A stretch of DNA of 64,000 bases from Arthrobacter sp. MMS18-M83. Lineage in GTDB: Bacteria; Actinomycetota; Actinomycetes; Actinomycetales; Micrococcaceae. This document shows, piece after piece, positions 1-8,856 of this stretch. Numbering within the stretch: the first letter of the stretch is position 1; each line of letters starts with the position of its first letter. Location: NCBI RefSeq assembly GCF_026683955.1, contig NZ_CP113343.1, positions 434,001-498,000 of the forward strand, written 5' to 3'. Position numbers and translations under genes: made by a program. Under the pieces are notes generated by a model. It was given only the letters and a program-made list of their open reading frames with translations. It had not been told where the DNA came from and did no database searches.

Positions 1-179
1 ATCCGGGTGCGGTACGCACTGCGGTGGTCCGGACCGCCGCCGGACGCTGGCTGCTGGACACCGGCTCCGGAAGCTACCCGATCGAAGAGCCGGCCGGCCG
101 CAAGGTGGTTGGTGACGCACCGGCGAGCGGGGCCGATACGGCGACCGTGCTGCGGTCCCTCGGAATCGGCGTCCCGTGA
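1..179 (+). CDS. C-terminal end of a protein, possibly a family III CoA-transferase (partial)
   Basis: An open frame enters from the left edge and ends at the TGA at 177-179. About 58 residues are visible. The last part, GADTATVLRSLGIG, resembles the end of CaiB/BaiF CoA-transferases, which often finish with a 'G.HTD.VL.ELG' type sequence. That is a weak basis for a call. The next gene starts at a GTG that overlaps this stop (GTGA), so the two are probably co-transcribed and translationally coupled. The N-terminal part is outside the window, so neither length nor active site can be judged. Confidence 0.4.
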   Translation, partial: PGAVRTAVVRTAAGRWLLDTGSGSYPIEEPAGRKVVGDAPASGADTATVLRSLGIGVP

Positions 180-1612
180 CCGCGCTGCTGATCCGCAACG
201 TCGCCATCTATGGCACCCGGGGCACGGATGAGCGCACGGACGTGCGCATCGCCGGCGGCAGGGTCAGCGAACTGGGCACCAATCTGGCCGCTGCGGGCGA
301 CGATGTTATCAACGGACGCGGGGGCACCTTGCTGCCGGGCCTGTGCGACCACCACCTACATTTGCACGCGATGGCCGCGGCAGCCTCCTCGGTGTCGTGC
401 GGTCCACCCAACGTGCGCACCGCCGTCGAACTGGCGCAGGCACTGGGAGCCGCCGGCGGCAGGCAGCAGGGCTGGATCCGCGGCACCGGCTATTTTGAAT
501 CGGTCGCCGGTGACCTGGACGCCGTTGCCCTCGACCGTCTGCATGATGCCGGGCCCGTACGGATCCAGCACCGCAGCGGCGCCCTCTGGATGCTCAATAC
601 GGCCGCGGTAGCAGCAGTCGGGCTGGACGCCGGGGAGCACCCCGGCATTGAACGGGACGCAAGCGGCCGCGCCACCGGCCGGCTTTGGCGCGCGGACGAG
701 TGGCTGCGTTCCCGCCTGCCCGCTGCCGACCCGCCCTCTCTGGCCGGTGTCGGGGAGGCCCTGTCCAGGTTCGGGATTACTTCGGTCACCGATGCGACGC
801 CAGAGCTCTCCGCATCCTCCGCCGCCGTCATCGCGGCGGACATGGCCGCAGGCAGGCTGCCGCAGCGGGTCCAGTTATTGGGCTCACCCGTGGCTGCCTC
901 CACATCAGGCGCGGGCGCATTCCCGCCGCGACGAACGCCAACCCCCGGGCCTTACAAGATTGTCATCGCGGATTCCCAACTTCCGGCACTGGATGACCTT
1001 GCCGCACTTATTGCGCGTGCGCACGCTGCCGACCGGCCGGTCGCTGTGCATTGCGTCAGCCGCGTCGCGCTATTGCTGTTGCTGGCCGCGTTGGACGCAT
1101 CAGGCGTCATGCCCGGGGATCGGCTGGAACATGCTGCCGTGGTGCCGGCAGAGACCATAGTGTCCCTGCGGCGGCGCGGACTCCGTGTAGTGACCCAGCC
1201 GGGCTTCATCGCCCAGCGTGGGGATGACTATCGGCGGCTGATGGAGCCCGAAGACCTTCCCGATCTATACCGCTTCCGGACCCTGCTGGCAGGTGGAGTG
1301 CGCGTTGGCCTCTCGAGCGACGCACCCTATGGGCCGCTGGACCCCTGGGCCGTCATGCAGGCTTCTGTCGACCGTCTGCCGTTGGGCGGCGGTCGCCCCC
1401 TTGGGCCCCACGAGCGGGTCACCGCTTCTGAAGCGCTTACAGGCTATCTTTCCGGACCTGCGGATCCGGGCGGCGCCCCGCGGCAGATCCGGGTCGGCAG
1501 CGCCGCGGATCTGGTCCTGCTTCACTGTTCTGAGCAGGAGCTGCTTGCCGGGCCGGATGCGGCCATGGTGCGGATGACCATCATCGCCGGAGAACCGGTC
1601 TTCGGACAGTAA
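176..1612 (+). CDS. metal-dependent amidohydrolase (amidohydrolase family 3 type)
   Basis: The 478-residue protein has the layout of cyclic amidohydrolases: an N-terminal beta-sandwich segment, then the metal motif HHLHLH near residue 60 after GTLLPGLCD. Further ligand-like motifs are AVHC near 287, RLEHAAVV near 320 and SSDAPYGP near 383, and a C-terminal beta segment (GSAADLVLL) closes the fold. Such enzymes hydrolyse C-N bonds of amides, ureas or cyclic imides in the cytoplasm; the substrate is unknown. The GTG start overlaps the upstream stop. The gene is convergent with the RibD-type reductase gene. Family assignment is firm, function is not. Confidence 0.8.
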   Translation: MTALLIRNVAIYGTRGTDERTDVRIAGGRVSELGTNLAAAGDDVINGRGGTLLPGLCDHHLHLHAMAAAASSVSCGPPNVRTAVELAQALGAAGGRQQGWIRGTGYFESVAGDLDAVALDRLHDAGPVRIQHRSGALWMLNTAAVAAVGLDAGEHPGIERDASGRATGRLWRADEWLRSRLPAADPPSLAGVGEALSRFGITSVTDATPELSASSAAVIAADMAAGRLPQRVQLLGSPVAASTSGAGAFPPRRTPTPGPYKIVIADSQLPALDDLAALIARAHAADRPVAVHCVSRVALLLLLAALDASGVMPGDRLEHAAVVPAETIVSLRRRGLRVVTQPGFIAQRGDDYRRLMEPEDLPDLYRFRTLLAGGVRVGLSSDAPYGPLDPWAVMQASVDRLPLGGGRPLGPHERVTASEALTGYLSGPADPGGAPRQIRVGSAADLVLLHCSEQELLAGPDAAMVRMTIIAGEPVFGQ

Positions 1613-1631
1613 CAAGGTTGTGCCGGCAGCG

Positions 1632-2339
1632 TCAGCGGCTGCGCACATAGCGGAGCATCAACATATCCCCGGCGGTGAGGACATGGGCCAGCCGCATGGC
1701 GTGCAGCCCGGGCTCTGAACCTGCGGTGATCCGCCCGGCTCCTCCCCCGGCGAGGACCGGCGATAGGGTCAGGCACAGCTCATCCACCGCATCGGCCGCC
1801 ACGAGGGAACCGAACAGGTGCGGGCCGCCTTCTGTTAGCACCTGGGTCAGGCCCCGGCGGATCAGGACAGCCCACATCGCAGCCACATCCAGGCTGCGCT
1901 CACCGCAGATCTCGACATCCGCGACAGCAGCCAGCCCCTCAGGGGGCCCATCGTGGAAGCCGCCCTGCGTGAAAACTAAAGGGCGGACCGGAGCCCGGCT
2001 GAAAACATCCGAGCTGTGATCCAGCTCCAGCCGGGCGGAAACGATCGCAAGCACAGGCTGCGGCGCCAGGCCATGCTCCACACGCCAGGCAACGGCGTCG
2101 TTGTCGAGGATCAGCGGACCGTAATCTTCCGTCCGCAACGTTCCCGCCCCGACCAGGACCACGTCGCTGAGCATCCGGAGCGTGTCAAAAACCTGTTTGT
2201 CGGCGGTATCGTTCAGTGGGCCGCTCACGCCGTCGAAGCTGGCCGCTCCATCCAAACTGGCGATGAAGTTGGCGCGCAGGTGGGGGGTGCCGCGGTCAAC
2301 TACGATGTAGTTGCGGATCAGTTGCGAACGGTCGAACAT
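1632..2339 (-). CDS. RibD C-terminal domain / dihydrofolate-reductase-fold NADPH reductase
   Basis: This 235-residue protein has the RibD_C fold: NFIASLDGAASFDG near the N-terminus, then VLVGAGTLRTEDYGPL (NADPH-binding loop region) and VLTEGGPHLFGSL near the C-terminus. Enzymes of this family reduce pyrimidine-type substrates such as the riboflavin intermediate; stand-alone copies are usually of unknown substrate. The chosen ATG (2339) has a strong GAGAGGGG ribosome binding site seven bases upstream; a longer frame reading further upstream lacks one. It has no linked riboflavin genes. Confidence 0.75.
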   Translation of the reverse strand: MFDRSQLIRNYIVVDRGTPHLRANFIASLDGAASFDGVSGPLNDTADKQVFDTLRMLSDVVLVGAGTLRTEDYGPLILDNDAVAWRVEHGLAPQPVLAIVSARLELDHSSDVFSRAPVRPLVFTQGGFHDGPPEGLAAVADVEICGERSLDVAAMWAVLIRRGLTQVLTEGGPHLFGSLVAADAVDELCLTLSPVLAGGGAGRITAGSEPGLHAMRLAHVLTAGDMLMLRYVRSR

Positions 2340-2453
2340 GTGGTCCCCTCTCGATGCAGTTACGTTATACGCGGAGCGCTTTACCCAAGACATCCTCCCT
2401 GAAGTCAGGATGGATCTAAGACAGCGATTTCCGGTGGAAGGTCAGTAATTCAA

Positions 2454-3125
2454 ATGTCACATATGCAGGGTTCCCCGAGCCTGCGCAGGCTTGTCCTCTG
2501 GCGGCACGGGCAGACCGATTGGAATGCACAGGATCGCGCGCAGGGGCATGCGGACATCACCCTCAATGAAACCGGCAGACAGCAGGCGAGGGAAGCGGCT
2601 CCGCTGCTGGCTAGCTACGCACCCGCTTTCGTCTGGTCCAGCGACCTGGCGCGGGCATGCCATACGGCCATGGAGCTGGTGGCCCTTACCGGGAGTCCGC
2701 TCGTACTCGACCGAAGGCTGCGCGAGTACAACGTGGGCATACGGCAAGGGAAGACCCTGGAGGAATTCCGGAACGAACATCCCGATCTGCATCAGCTGTT
2801 TTTCGCCGGGGACGATTTCCGAATGCCCGGCGCGGAGCTGCCCTCAGAAGTCAGTGCCCGCATGGGCTCTGTCATGCGGGACGCCGTTGACGCATTGGGC
2901 GAAGGGGAAACGGGTGTTCTGGTCGGCCACGGCGCGTCCCTCGCCAGCGGTCTCCTCGCATTCTTCGACGCCCCCGCACATATGCGTGAGATGTTCGCGG
3001 GGATGGCGAATTGCGCTTGGACAGTACTGGCGGAAAGCCCGGAGCGGGGCTGGCAGATCGTCGACTTCAATGCGCAGACCCTGACGAATTTTTCCGCACT
3101 GTCCGCCGACCGGCCGTCCGGCTAA
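2454..3125 (+). CDS. histidine phosphatase family protein (phosphoglycerate-mutase-like)
   Basis: The 223-residue protein carries the phosphohistidine motif RHGQTDWN at about residue 18, which also contains the Arg of the active site, and the second catalytic region LVGHGASL near residue 160. These cytosolic enzymes remove phosphate from small molecules; paralogues are too varied to assign a substrate. ATG 2454 follows GGAAGG with a longish spacer, and ATG 2463 is an alternative. The gene is convergent with the aminotransferase gene downstream. Confidence 0.8.
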   Translation: MSHMQGSPSLRRLVLWRHGQTDWNAQDRAQGHADITLNETGRQQAREAAPLLASYAPAFVWSSDLARACHTAMELVALTGSPLVLDRRLREYNVGIRQGKTLEEFRNEHPDLHQLFFAGDDFRMPGAELPSEVSARMGSVMRDAVDALGEGETGVLVGHGASLASGLLAFFDAPAHMREMFAGMANCAWTVLAESPERGWQIVDFNAQTLTNFSALSADRPSG

Positions 3126-3196
3126 GGATTTCACCGGGCGGTTCCCACCCGGGCTCCATCCCGCGGCGCCCGCGCCCGCTGTCCATACCGGTGGCG

Positions 3197-4570
3197 CTAC
3201 ACAGTGTGCGCATCGGCAATGTCCAGGACTTCATCCAGAATATCCAGGCCCTGCTGTGCCTCCGCCTCGGAGATGTTGCACGGGGGGACCACATGAATCC
3301 GGTTGACGTTGGAGAAAGGCAGCAGACCCCTGGCCTTGCATTCGGCGACCAGTTCGTCCATGACCGGGCTGGAGCTTCCATAAGGCGCCATCGGTTCCTT
3401 GGTCAAGCGATTCCTGACAAGCTCAACGGCCCAGAAAACACCGGTTCCGCGGACCTCACCTACCGATATGTGACGATCAGCGAAACGCCCCAGGGCGGGG
3501 CCGATGACAGACTCACCAATGCCGGCCGCGTTCTCCACCATTTTCTCGTCCCGCATCGTATTTATGGTAGCTACGGCTGCGGCCGTCGCCAACGGGTGCC
3601 CGGAGTACGTCAGGCCGCCGGGATAGATCCTTTTGCTGAAGGTTGCTGAAATCTCCGGGGAGATGGCGACGCCGCCCAACGGCACGTAGCCGGAGTTGAC
3701 TCCCTTGGCAAAAGTCAACAAGTCCGGCACTACGTTGGAATGCTCGACGGCGAACCATTTTCCACTGCGTCCGAAGCCCGACATCACCTCGTCGGCGATG
3801 AAGACGATGCCGTGTCTTGTGGCCAGTTCACGCACACCGGCCAAATATCCGGGTGGGGGGATCATGATGCCGGCAGTGCCGGGGATGGCCTCAAGAATGA
3901 TGGCCGCGATGTTGTCCGGACCTTCAAAAGCGATCAGCTGCTCCAGATGCTCAAGCGCACGGTCGGATTCCTCCCGCTCAGTCCCGGCGTGGAATGCAGT
4001 CCGGTACAGGAATGGGGCAAAGAAATGGACGGCCCCAGAATCGCCGTGGTCATTGGGCCAACGGCGTGGATCCCCGGTCAGATTAACGGCAAGGTGCGTC
4101 CCTCCGTGGTAGGACCTGAACGCGGACAAGACCTTGTAACGTCCCGTGTGAAGCCGTGCCATCCGCACGGCGTGCTCGACGGCGTCGGCCCCACCATTAG
4201 TGAAGAAGATTTTATTGAGATCGCCGGGCGTGACTTCGGCAATCAGTCTGGCTGCCTCGGACCGCGCATCATTGACGTACTCCGGCGCAATGGTGCACAG
4301 TTTTGCCGCCTGGTCCTGAATCGCTTGGACTACATGCGGGTGTTGGTGCCCAATGTTGGTATTGACGAGCTGTGACGAAAAATCAAGGAGCCGGTTCCCC
4401 CCGCCGTCCCAGACATATGAGCCCTGCGCCGCGGTTATGGTCATCGGCGTGATCAGGTCTTGCGCTGCCCAGGCGTGGAAGACATGCTGGCGGTCCAGCT
4501 CATAGGCTTGCGCTGCCGCGCGCAGGCTCGCTTCGCTGAGGGGCACGGCATCTGCCGTGGGAGAAGTCAT
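3197..4570 (-). CDS. class III pyridoxal-phosphate aminotransferase
   Basis: A 457-residue fold-type I, class III transaminase. The FTNGGADAVEHAVRMAR segment (about 125-141), the FIADEVMSGFGRSGKW segment (about 250) with the cofactor Asp, and LTFAKGVNSGYVPLGG with the Schiff-base Lys (about 283) are all intact. Such enzymes move amino groups between omega-amines and 2-oxoacids such as pyruvate or 2-oxoglutarate. ATG 4570 is preferred because AAGGAA lies six bases upstream; the in-frame ATG at 4576 would leave no spacer. It sits downstream of, and overlaps, the DUF59 gene, so both are probably one transcript. Confidence 0.87.
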   Translation of the reverse strand: MTSPTADAVPLSEASLRAAAQAYELDRQHVFHAWAAQDLITPMTITAAQGSYVWDGGGNRLLDFSSQLVNTNIGHQHPHVVQAIQDQAAKLCTIAPEYVNDARSEAARLIAEVTPGDLNKIFFTNGGADAVEHAVRMARLHTGRYKVLSAFRSYHGGTHLAVNLTGDPRRWPNDHGDSGAVHFFAPFLYRTAFHAGTEREESDRALEHLEQLIAFEGPDNIAAIILEAIPGTAGIMIPPPGYLAGVRELATRHGIVFIADEVMSGFGRSGKWFAVEHSNVVPDLLTFAKGVNSGYVPLGGVAISPEISATFSKRIYPGGLTYSGHPLATAAAVATINTMRDEKMVENAAGIGESVIGPALGRFADRHISVGEVRGTGVFWAVELVRNRLTKEPMAPYGSSSPVMDELVAECKARGLLPFSNVNRIHVVPPCNISEAEAQQGLDILDEVLDIADAHTV

Positions 4571-4976
4571 GGTCATTTCCTTCTGATCCGTCCCTTTGGA
4601 TCCAGGCAGGCGCTGCTACGTCGTACGAGACGGCGCGCATCTGGTCGAGGCCGTCGTCGGTGATCCGATCAGGACCCCACGGAGGCATCCACACCCAATT
4701 CAGCCGCCACTCGTTGACAATCCCCGCGAGGGCCCGTGCGGCCTGCTCCCCGATGACATCGGTGAGTTCGCATGCCGCCGTGGTGAGCGTCATATCGATC
4801 AGCAGTGTTCCGTCCTCACCAAAGCGGAGGCCATAGATCAGCCCTAGGTCGACAACGTTGACGCCGAGTCCGGGATCAACCACATCCCTCAGGGCCTCTT
4901 CGACATCCCCGAGGCTGGCTCGGACCGGGTCCGCGGCATTCACGACGTTTGACGCTGTCTCACCGGTATCGTTCAT
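4500..4976 (-). CDS. DUF59 / SufT- or PaaD-like metal-sulfur cluster assembly factor
   Basis: The first 105 residues match the MIP18/DUF59 family: ALRDVVDPGLGVNVVDLGLIYGL, then TLTTAACELTDVIGEQ, then VWMPPWGPDRITDDGLDQMRAV. These proteins help mature Fe-S proteins. The family normally ends just after the last motif. Here the frame runs on for about 45 residues, the last 71 bases lying inside the downstream aminotransferase gene in another frame (tail rich in Arg, Ser and Pro). That tail looks non-native and suggests a lost stop or a small indel near 4600. ATG 4976 has GGGGGA just upstream. Confidence 0.75.
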   Translation of the reverse strand: MNDTGETASNVVNAADPVRASLGDVEEALRDVVDPGLGVNVVDLGLIYGLRFGEDGTLLIDMTLTTAACELTDVIGEQAARALAGIVNEWRLNWVWMPPWGPDRITDDGLDQMRAVSYDVAAPAWIQRDGSEGNDHDFSHGRCRAPQRSEPARGSASL

Positions 4977-5475
4977 GATTCCCCCGAAGCTTGGGACTCG
5001 GCAGATTTTCAACTAGTCATTGCACCGTATCCGGCGCCCCGACGGCTCACTACACATCGCCAACGGACTGAGGGGCCGCCGCGGTATCCGGTGCCGTGGC
5101 TCGTTCCGTGCCACCTCCGTGACAAAGAAGCCAGCCCAACTGCCATACTTGCGATATCTATTATCGTAGACCAAACAGTAACACTTACTAGCGACATGTT
5201 AGTAGCCTCCTAAGTTGTGCCCCACCCCGTTGCCATGTGGATTCCAGCGACGCCGAGTGGCATGGTGGCTTGCAGGTCCAAGACGGACCACCACGAGCTG
5301 CGGCACGAAGGACTCATGCAGATCATGGGAATGGCAGCAGCGAATGCCGCGAGCCCGTCATCTCCGGCGGAGGGTGGCAGTTTCTGTCATAGCCTGCTAG
5401 ATTTGCGCGTGAGCTACACCACACCGACGTGGAAGGGCGGTTTACTGCCAGTAGCAAGTGCCGAGAGGAACAGGG
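4977..5475. other. non-coding stretch between divergent genes
   Basis: No convincing gene is seen. The stretch separates the DUF59 gene (leftward) from the TetR gene (rightward) and should hold both promoters. The only structure noted is a short imperfect operator-like repeat near 5190. Confidence 0.5.
5186..5204. promoter_or_regulatory. possible TetR operator (short inverted repeat)
   Basis: TACTA and TAGTA form five-base inverted arms separated by nine bases, in an AT-rich patch between divergent genes. The position is suitable for an operator of the TetR regulator encoded to the right, but the arms are short and chance is a real alternative. Confidence 0.25.
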
Positions 5476-6084
5476 TTGAACATTCAGGCAGCCCCCGCAG
5501 TCCCGTTTCTGCCAGCTATCCGGGAGCAGACCGTGCTTCAGGTCTCAAAATCCGTCATAGAGCTGTTCCTTCACAGTAGAGGGACGGCCTTCACTGTCAA
5601 GGAACTTGCCACCTATGCCGGTATCTCCGAACGCTCCTTCTATCGGTACTTCCCTCGGAAAGAGGACGCCGTCAAGCCCTTCCTGACAGCCGGCGTTGAA
5701 ATGATGGTGCAGGAAGTATCCGAACGGCCGATCGACGAACCCTTCGAGACGTCGCTGGCGATGGTCTGGGAAGGTTCATGGTCGGCAGACAATATGGAGC
5801 GCGTGCAGGTTCTGCATCGAGTCCTGGGCAAAACAGACAGATTTCGGTCCATTTGGATGCAGGTGATTACCGAAACCGAAGCCGCGTGGACGCAGATAGT
5901 TGCTCAGCGCCTGGGCATTGAGCCATCATCGCGCCAGGCGGCCCTCGCCGGGGCAGCCATCGTCGCCGTCCTACGGCTTTCCACGGAAACCTTTTGCGAT
6001 GCCGAACCCGATGAGGACCCGGCCACGATCCTCGCCGCCAATCTCGACCTCCTGGGCAATCGGCTCTTTACCGTTCGCCACTAG
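5476..6084 (+). CDS. TetR family transcriptional regulator
   Basis: A 202-residue protein with a typical TetR DNA-binding N-terminus: FTVKELATYAGISERSFYRYFPRKEDAV at about residues 42-70 is the helix-turn-helix with its conserved FYRYF. The rest is an all-helical ligand-binding domain of normal length. I prefer the TTG at 5476 because AGAGGA lies eight bases upstream; a GTG at 5458 in the same frame is the alternative. No neighbouring target is obvious; the divergent DUF59/aminotransferase unit is the natural candidate. Confidence 0.82.
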   Translation: MNIQAAPAVPFLPAIREQTVLQVSKSVIELFLHSRGTAFTVKELATYAGISERSFYRYFPRKEDAVKPFLTAGVEMMVQEVSERPIDEPFETSLAMVWEGSWSADNMERVQVLHRVLGKTDRFRSIWMQVITETEAAWTQIVAQRLGIEPSSRQAALAGAAIVAVLRLSTETFCDAEPDEDPATILAANLDLLGNRLFTVRH

Positions 6085-6581
6085 AGATTTAAGGCAGCCG
6101 GGTCGCTGGAGCTGGAACCTCCTTTTCAAAACTTCACGGGGTTGCCTGCCACTTTTGGACCGGTAGGACCACAATTGAATTTTGAGGTTCTAGCTATGTT
6201 CGAGCGAGCAGGCGCCGGCCTGGATGTCCATGCCGGCTCCGGAGCCGCATGCGCTGAACGCGTAGACCGGCGAAATCATCGCATACCGGATAGCTCCGAC
6301 CACGCCGAGATTCCTGCCTGGATCGCATCCATTCCCTCGCCGGCGCGGGGTGTCAGTGCCGCCCGGTTTCGGGTTGCGCAGGTTCCTCGAAGTACCGGCA
6401 ACGGAAACCTCCAAGATCGGAGACGTTGCCACATAGAGCGCGGCCCCTGTTGTGGCCAGAATTCTTTTGGAGAGACTGCGAGAGAGTCCCCGCGAAGGCT
6501 CGTCGTCGTCAGGACTTGGCCCATTAGGGGCGGCACCGTGGGATGAATTGCCCACTAGAGCGTGCCCGCCATTTGGAATCT
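6085..6581. other. non-coding stretch, no feature recognised
   Basis: About 500 bases between the TetR gene and the propionate operon promoter. The open frames here have atypical composition and no family resemblance on either strand. It may be decayed DNA. Confidence 0.4.
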
Positions 6582-6591
6582 ATGTATACAC
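6582..6591. promoter_or_regulatory. GntR operator candidate, distal copy
   Basis: Contains the perfect eight-base palindrome TGTATACA inside ATGTATACAC. A second copy lies 62 bases downstream, about six helical turns, on the same face of the DNA. Short palindromes of TNTANACA type are typical of FadR/VanR-class GntR regulators, and a GntR gene starts about 95 bases downstream. Confidence 0.6.
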
Positions 6592-6643
6592 AGCACCCCA
6601 CTTTCTCCTTAAACTAGAGTCATCTTGGATGATATCGCGATGC

Positions 6644-6653
6644 ATGTATACAC
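6644..6653. promoter_or_regulatory. GntR operator candidate, proximal copy
   Basis: Second ATGTATACAC copy, 32 bases before the GntR start codon. Both copies share all ten bases. Occupation of this site would cover the promoter or start region of the regulator and the prp genes behind it, which suggests autoregulation. Confidence 0.6.
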
Positions 6654-6683
6654 TGAGGACGTCCACCCAGCGAAGGAGGGTCC

Positions 6684-7325
6684 ATGCGTGCCAGCGAGAG
6701 AGCCTATGCTGCCCTGCGCGAGGACATCATTGAGTGGCGTCTGGCACCCGGAACGGTCCTCGCGGAAGTGGAACAATCCGAACGCCTGGGCGTGTCCCGC
6801 ACGCCGGTCCGGGAGGCGCTGGGCCGGCTCAGCGCGGAAGGGTTGACGACGGCGGCAGGCGGCCGCGGCGTCGTCGTGACCGATATCTCGCTGGAGGACA
6901 TCGACGAACTGTTCGAGCTGCGCGAAACCCTGGAAGGCAAAGCCGCCGCCCTCGCCGCGGAACGCGGTGAACGCCCGGTGTTCGAGCGACTCCACGCCGA
7001 GCTCCTCCGGGCCCCGGAGATGCTCAACGACAGCGATCCCGCACGGCACGACTATTACGCCCTGGTGGGAAGGCTCGACGAAGCGATCGACGAGGCCATC
7101 TCCAATTCCTACCTCGCCCAGGCCATGCGCAGCCTGCGCGTCCACCTGGTGCGGGTCCGCCGCCTCGCGGCCGACGACGCCGAACGCCTCCACGCTGCCG
7201 CGGCCGAGCACGCCGCGATCGCCGAGGCCATCGCGGCGGGCAACCCCCGGCTCGCCGAAGCCGCCACCACCCTCCACCTCCACCGCAGCCTTTCCCACGT
7301 CAAAGCCACCCACACACCTCACTAG
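6684..7325 (+). CDS. GntR family regulator with FCD domain, likely controls the prp genes
   Basis: 213 residues. The winged helix is at the N-terminus ([20 protein letters not shown], then [23 protein letters not shown], the signature GntR helix-turn-helix). An all-helical FCD ligand domain follows, with [24 protein letters not shown] and a C-terminal [12 protein letters not shown] metal/ligand His region. ATG 6684 has AAGGAGG five to six bases upstream. It is followed after only 10 bases by prpD, so it is the first gene of the operon, and it probably senses a propionate-derived acid such as 2-methylcitrate (inference). Confidence 0.87.
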   Translation: MRASERAYAALREDIIEWRLAPGTVLAEVEQSERLGVSRTPVREALGRLSAEGLTTAAGGRGVVVTDISLEDIDELFELRETLEGKAAALAAERGERPVFERLHAELLRAPEMLNDSDPARHDYYALVGRLDEAIDEAISNSYLAQAMRSLRVHLVRVRRLAADDAERLHAAAAEHAAIAEAIAAGNPRLAEAATTLHLHRSLSHVKATHTPH

Positions 7326-7335
7326 AAGGAGCACC

Positions 7336-8856
7336 ATGGTGAAGAACAACCACGTCCGCGTCTACAAGAGCGAAGAGAACCTTGCCCGCGAGGAGCAGCT
7401 GGCTCACAAGATCGCCACGGTCGCCGCCGACCCCGTCGAGGTCCTTCCCCTGGTCACGGAGATGGTCATCAACCGCGTCATCGACAATGCCTCCGTCGCC
7501 ATTGCCTCCCTTAACCGTGCTCCGATCATCGCGGCCCGGGCACAGGCCCTGACGCACGCGCCGACCACCAACGGCAAGGGCTCCAGTGTTTTCGGGATCA
7601 GCGACAAGGTCTCGACCGAGTGGGCTGCCTGGGCCAACGGCGTCGCCGTACGCGAACTCGACTACCACGACACCTTCCTTGCCGCGGACTACTCCCACCC
7701 GGGCGACAACATCCCGCCGATCCTCGCCGTGGCCCAGCACGTCGGTGCCAGCGGCAAGGACCTGATCCGCGGCATCGCCACCGGCTACGAGATCCAGGTG
7801 GACCTGCTCAAGGCCATCTGCCTGCACAAGCACAAGATCGACCACGTAGCCCACCTCGGCCCCTCCGCCGCCGCCGGCATCGGCACCCTCCTGGGCCTGG
7901 ACGTCGAGACGATCTTCCAGTCGGTCGGCCAGGCCCTGCACACCACCACGGCCACGCGCCAGTCCCGCAAGGGCGAAATCTCCACCTGGAAAGCCCACGC
8001 CCCGGCGTTCGCCGGCAAGATGGCCGTGGAGGCAGTGGACCGGTCCATGCGCGGCCAGACCTCCCCCGTGCCGATCTACGAAGGCGAAGACGGCGTCATC
8101 GCCTGGATGCTGGATGGCCCGGACGCCTCCTACGAGGTCCCGCTGCCCGAAGCCGGGGAGCCCAAGCGGGCCATCCTGGACACCTACACCAAAGAGCACT
8201 CCGCCGAGTACCAGGCCCAGGCCTGGATCGACCTCGCCCGCAAACTGAACAACGAGCACCCCGAAGCCACGGACCCGGCCAACGTGGCCTCCGTCCTGAT
8301 CAAGACCAGCCACCACACGCACTACGTGATCGGCTCCGGCGCCAACGACCCCCAAAAATACAGCCCCACTGCGTCCCGGGAGACCCTGGACCACTCCATC
8401 CCGTACATCTTCACCGTCGCCCTGCAGGACGGTTCCTGGCACCACGTCGACTCCTACAGCCCGGAGCGCGCCGGACGCCCCGACACCGTGGAACTATGGC
8501 ACAAGGTCACCACCGTGGAAGACCCCGAATGGACCCGCCGCTACCACTCCCTGGACATCGCGGAAAAGGCCTTCGGCGGCACTGTTGTCATCACGCTCAA
8601 CGACGGCACCGTCATCACGGATGAGATCGCCGTGGCCGACGCCCACCCGCTCGGTGCCCGGCCGTTCGCCCGCCAGCAATACATCGACAAGTTCCGCACC
8701 CTCGCCGCGGGGCTCGTCGAGGAAGCCGAGATCGAAAGGTTCCTCGCCGCCGCCGAAGCCCTTCCGGACCTGGGCCCGGGCGAGCTGGACCAGCTGAACA
8801 TCACCGCCGCGCCCGGCATCATCGACCTCGCCGCCGCACCGAAGGGACTCTTCTAG
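7336..8856 (+). CDS. prpD: 2-methylcitrate dehydratase PrpD
   Basis: A 506-residue MmgE/PrpD family protein, full length. Recognisable stretches include [24 protein letters not shown] and [26 protein letters not shown] sequence in the first half, and the C-terminal [13 protein letters not shown] [13 protein letters not shown]. It converts 2-methylcitrate to 2-methyl-cis-aconitate in the methylcitrate cycle that burns propionyl-CoA. ATG 7336 follows AGAAGGAGCACC. The gene lies between the GntR regulator and prpB, whose ATG follows the prpD stop directly, so translation is coupled. Confidence 0.93.
   Translation: MVKNNHVRVYKSEENLAREEQLAHKIATVAADPVEVLPLVTEMVINRVIDNASVAIASLNRAPIIAARAQALTHAPTTNGKGSSVFGISDKVSTEWAAWANGVAVRELDYHDTFLAADYSHPGDNIPPILAVAQHVGASGKDLIRGIATGYEIQVDLLKAICLHKHKIDHVAHLGPSAAAGIGTLLGLDVETIFQSVGQALHTTTATRQSRKGEISTWKAHAPAFAGKMAVEAVDRSMRGQTSPVPIYEGEDGVIAWMLDGPDASYEVPLPEAGEPKRAILDTYTKEHSAEYQAQAWIDLARKLNNEHPEATDPANVASVLIKTSHHTHYVIGSGANDPQKYSPTASRETLDHSIPYIFTVALQDGSWHHVDSYSPERAGRPDTVELWHKVTTVEDPEWTRRYHSLDIAEKAFGGTVVITLNDGTVITDEIAVADAHPLGARPFARQQYIDKFRTLAAGLVEEAEIERFLAAAEALPDLGPGELDQLNITAAPGIIDLAAAPKGLF

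Noticed and set aside
2391..2412. CATCCT/AGGATG hairpin upstream of the histidine phosphatase gene
   Set aside because: Short arms and no T-run or riboswitch-like sequence; probably chance.
7300..8445. Long open frame antisense to prpD
   Set aside because: It mirrors the GC-rich third positions of prpD, has no start site and shows low-complexity Gly/Val/Asp composition. The same holds for long antisense frames over prpB, prpC and the transposase.
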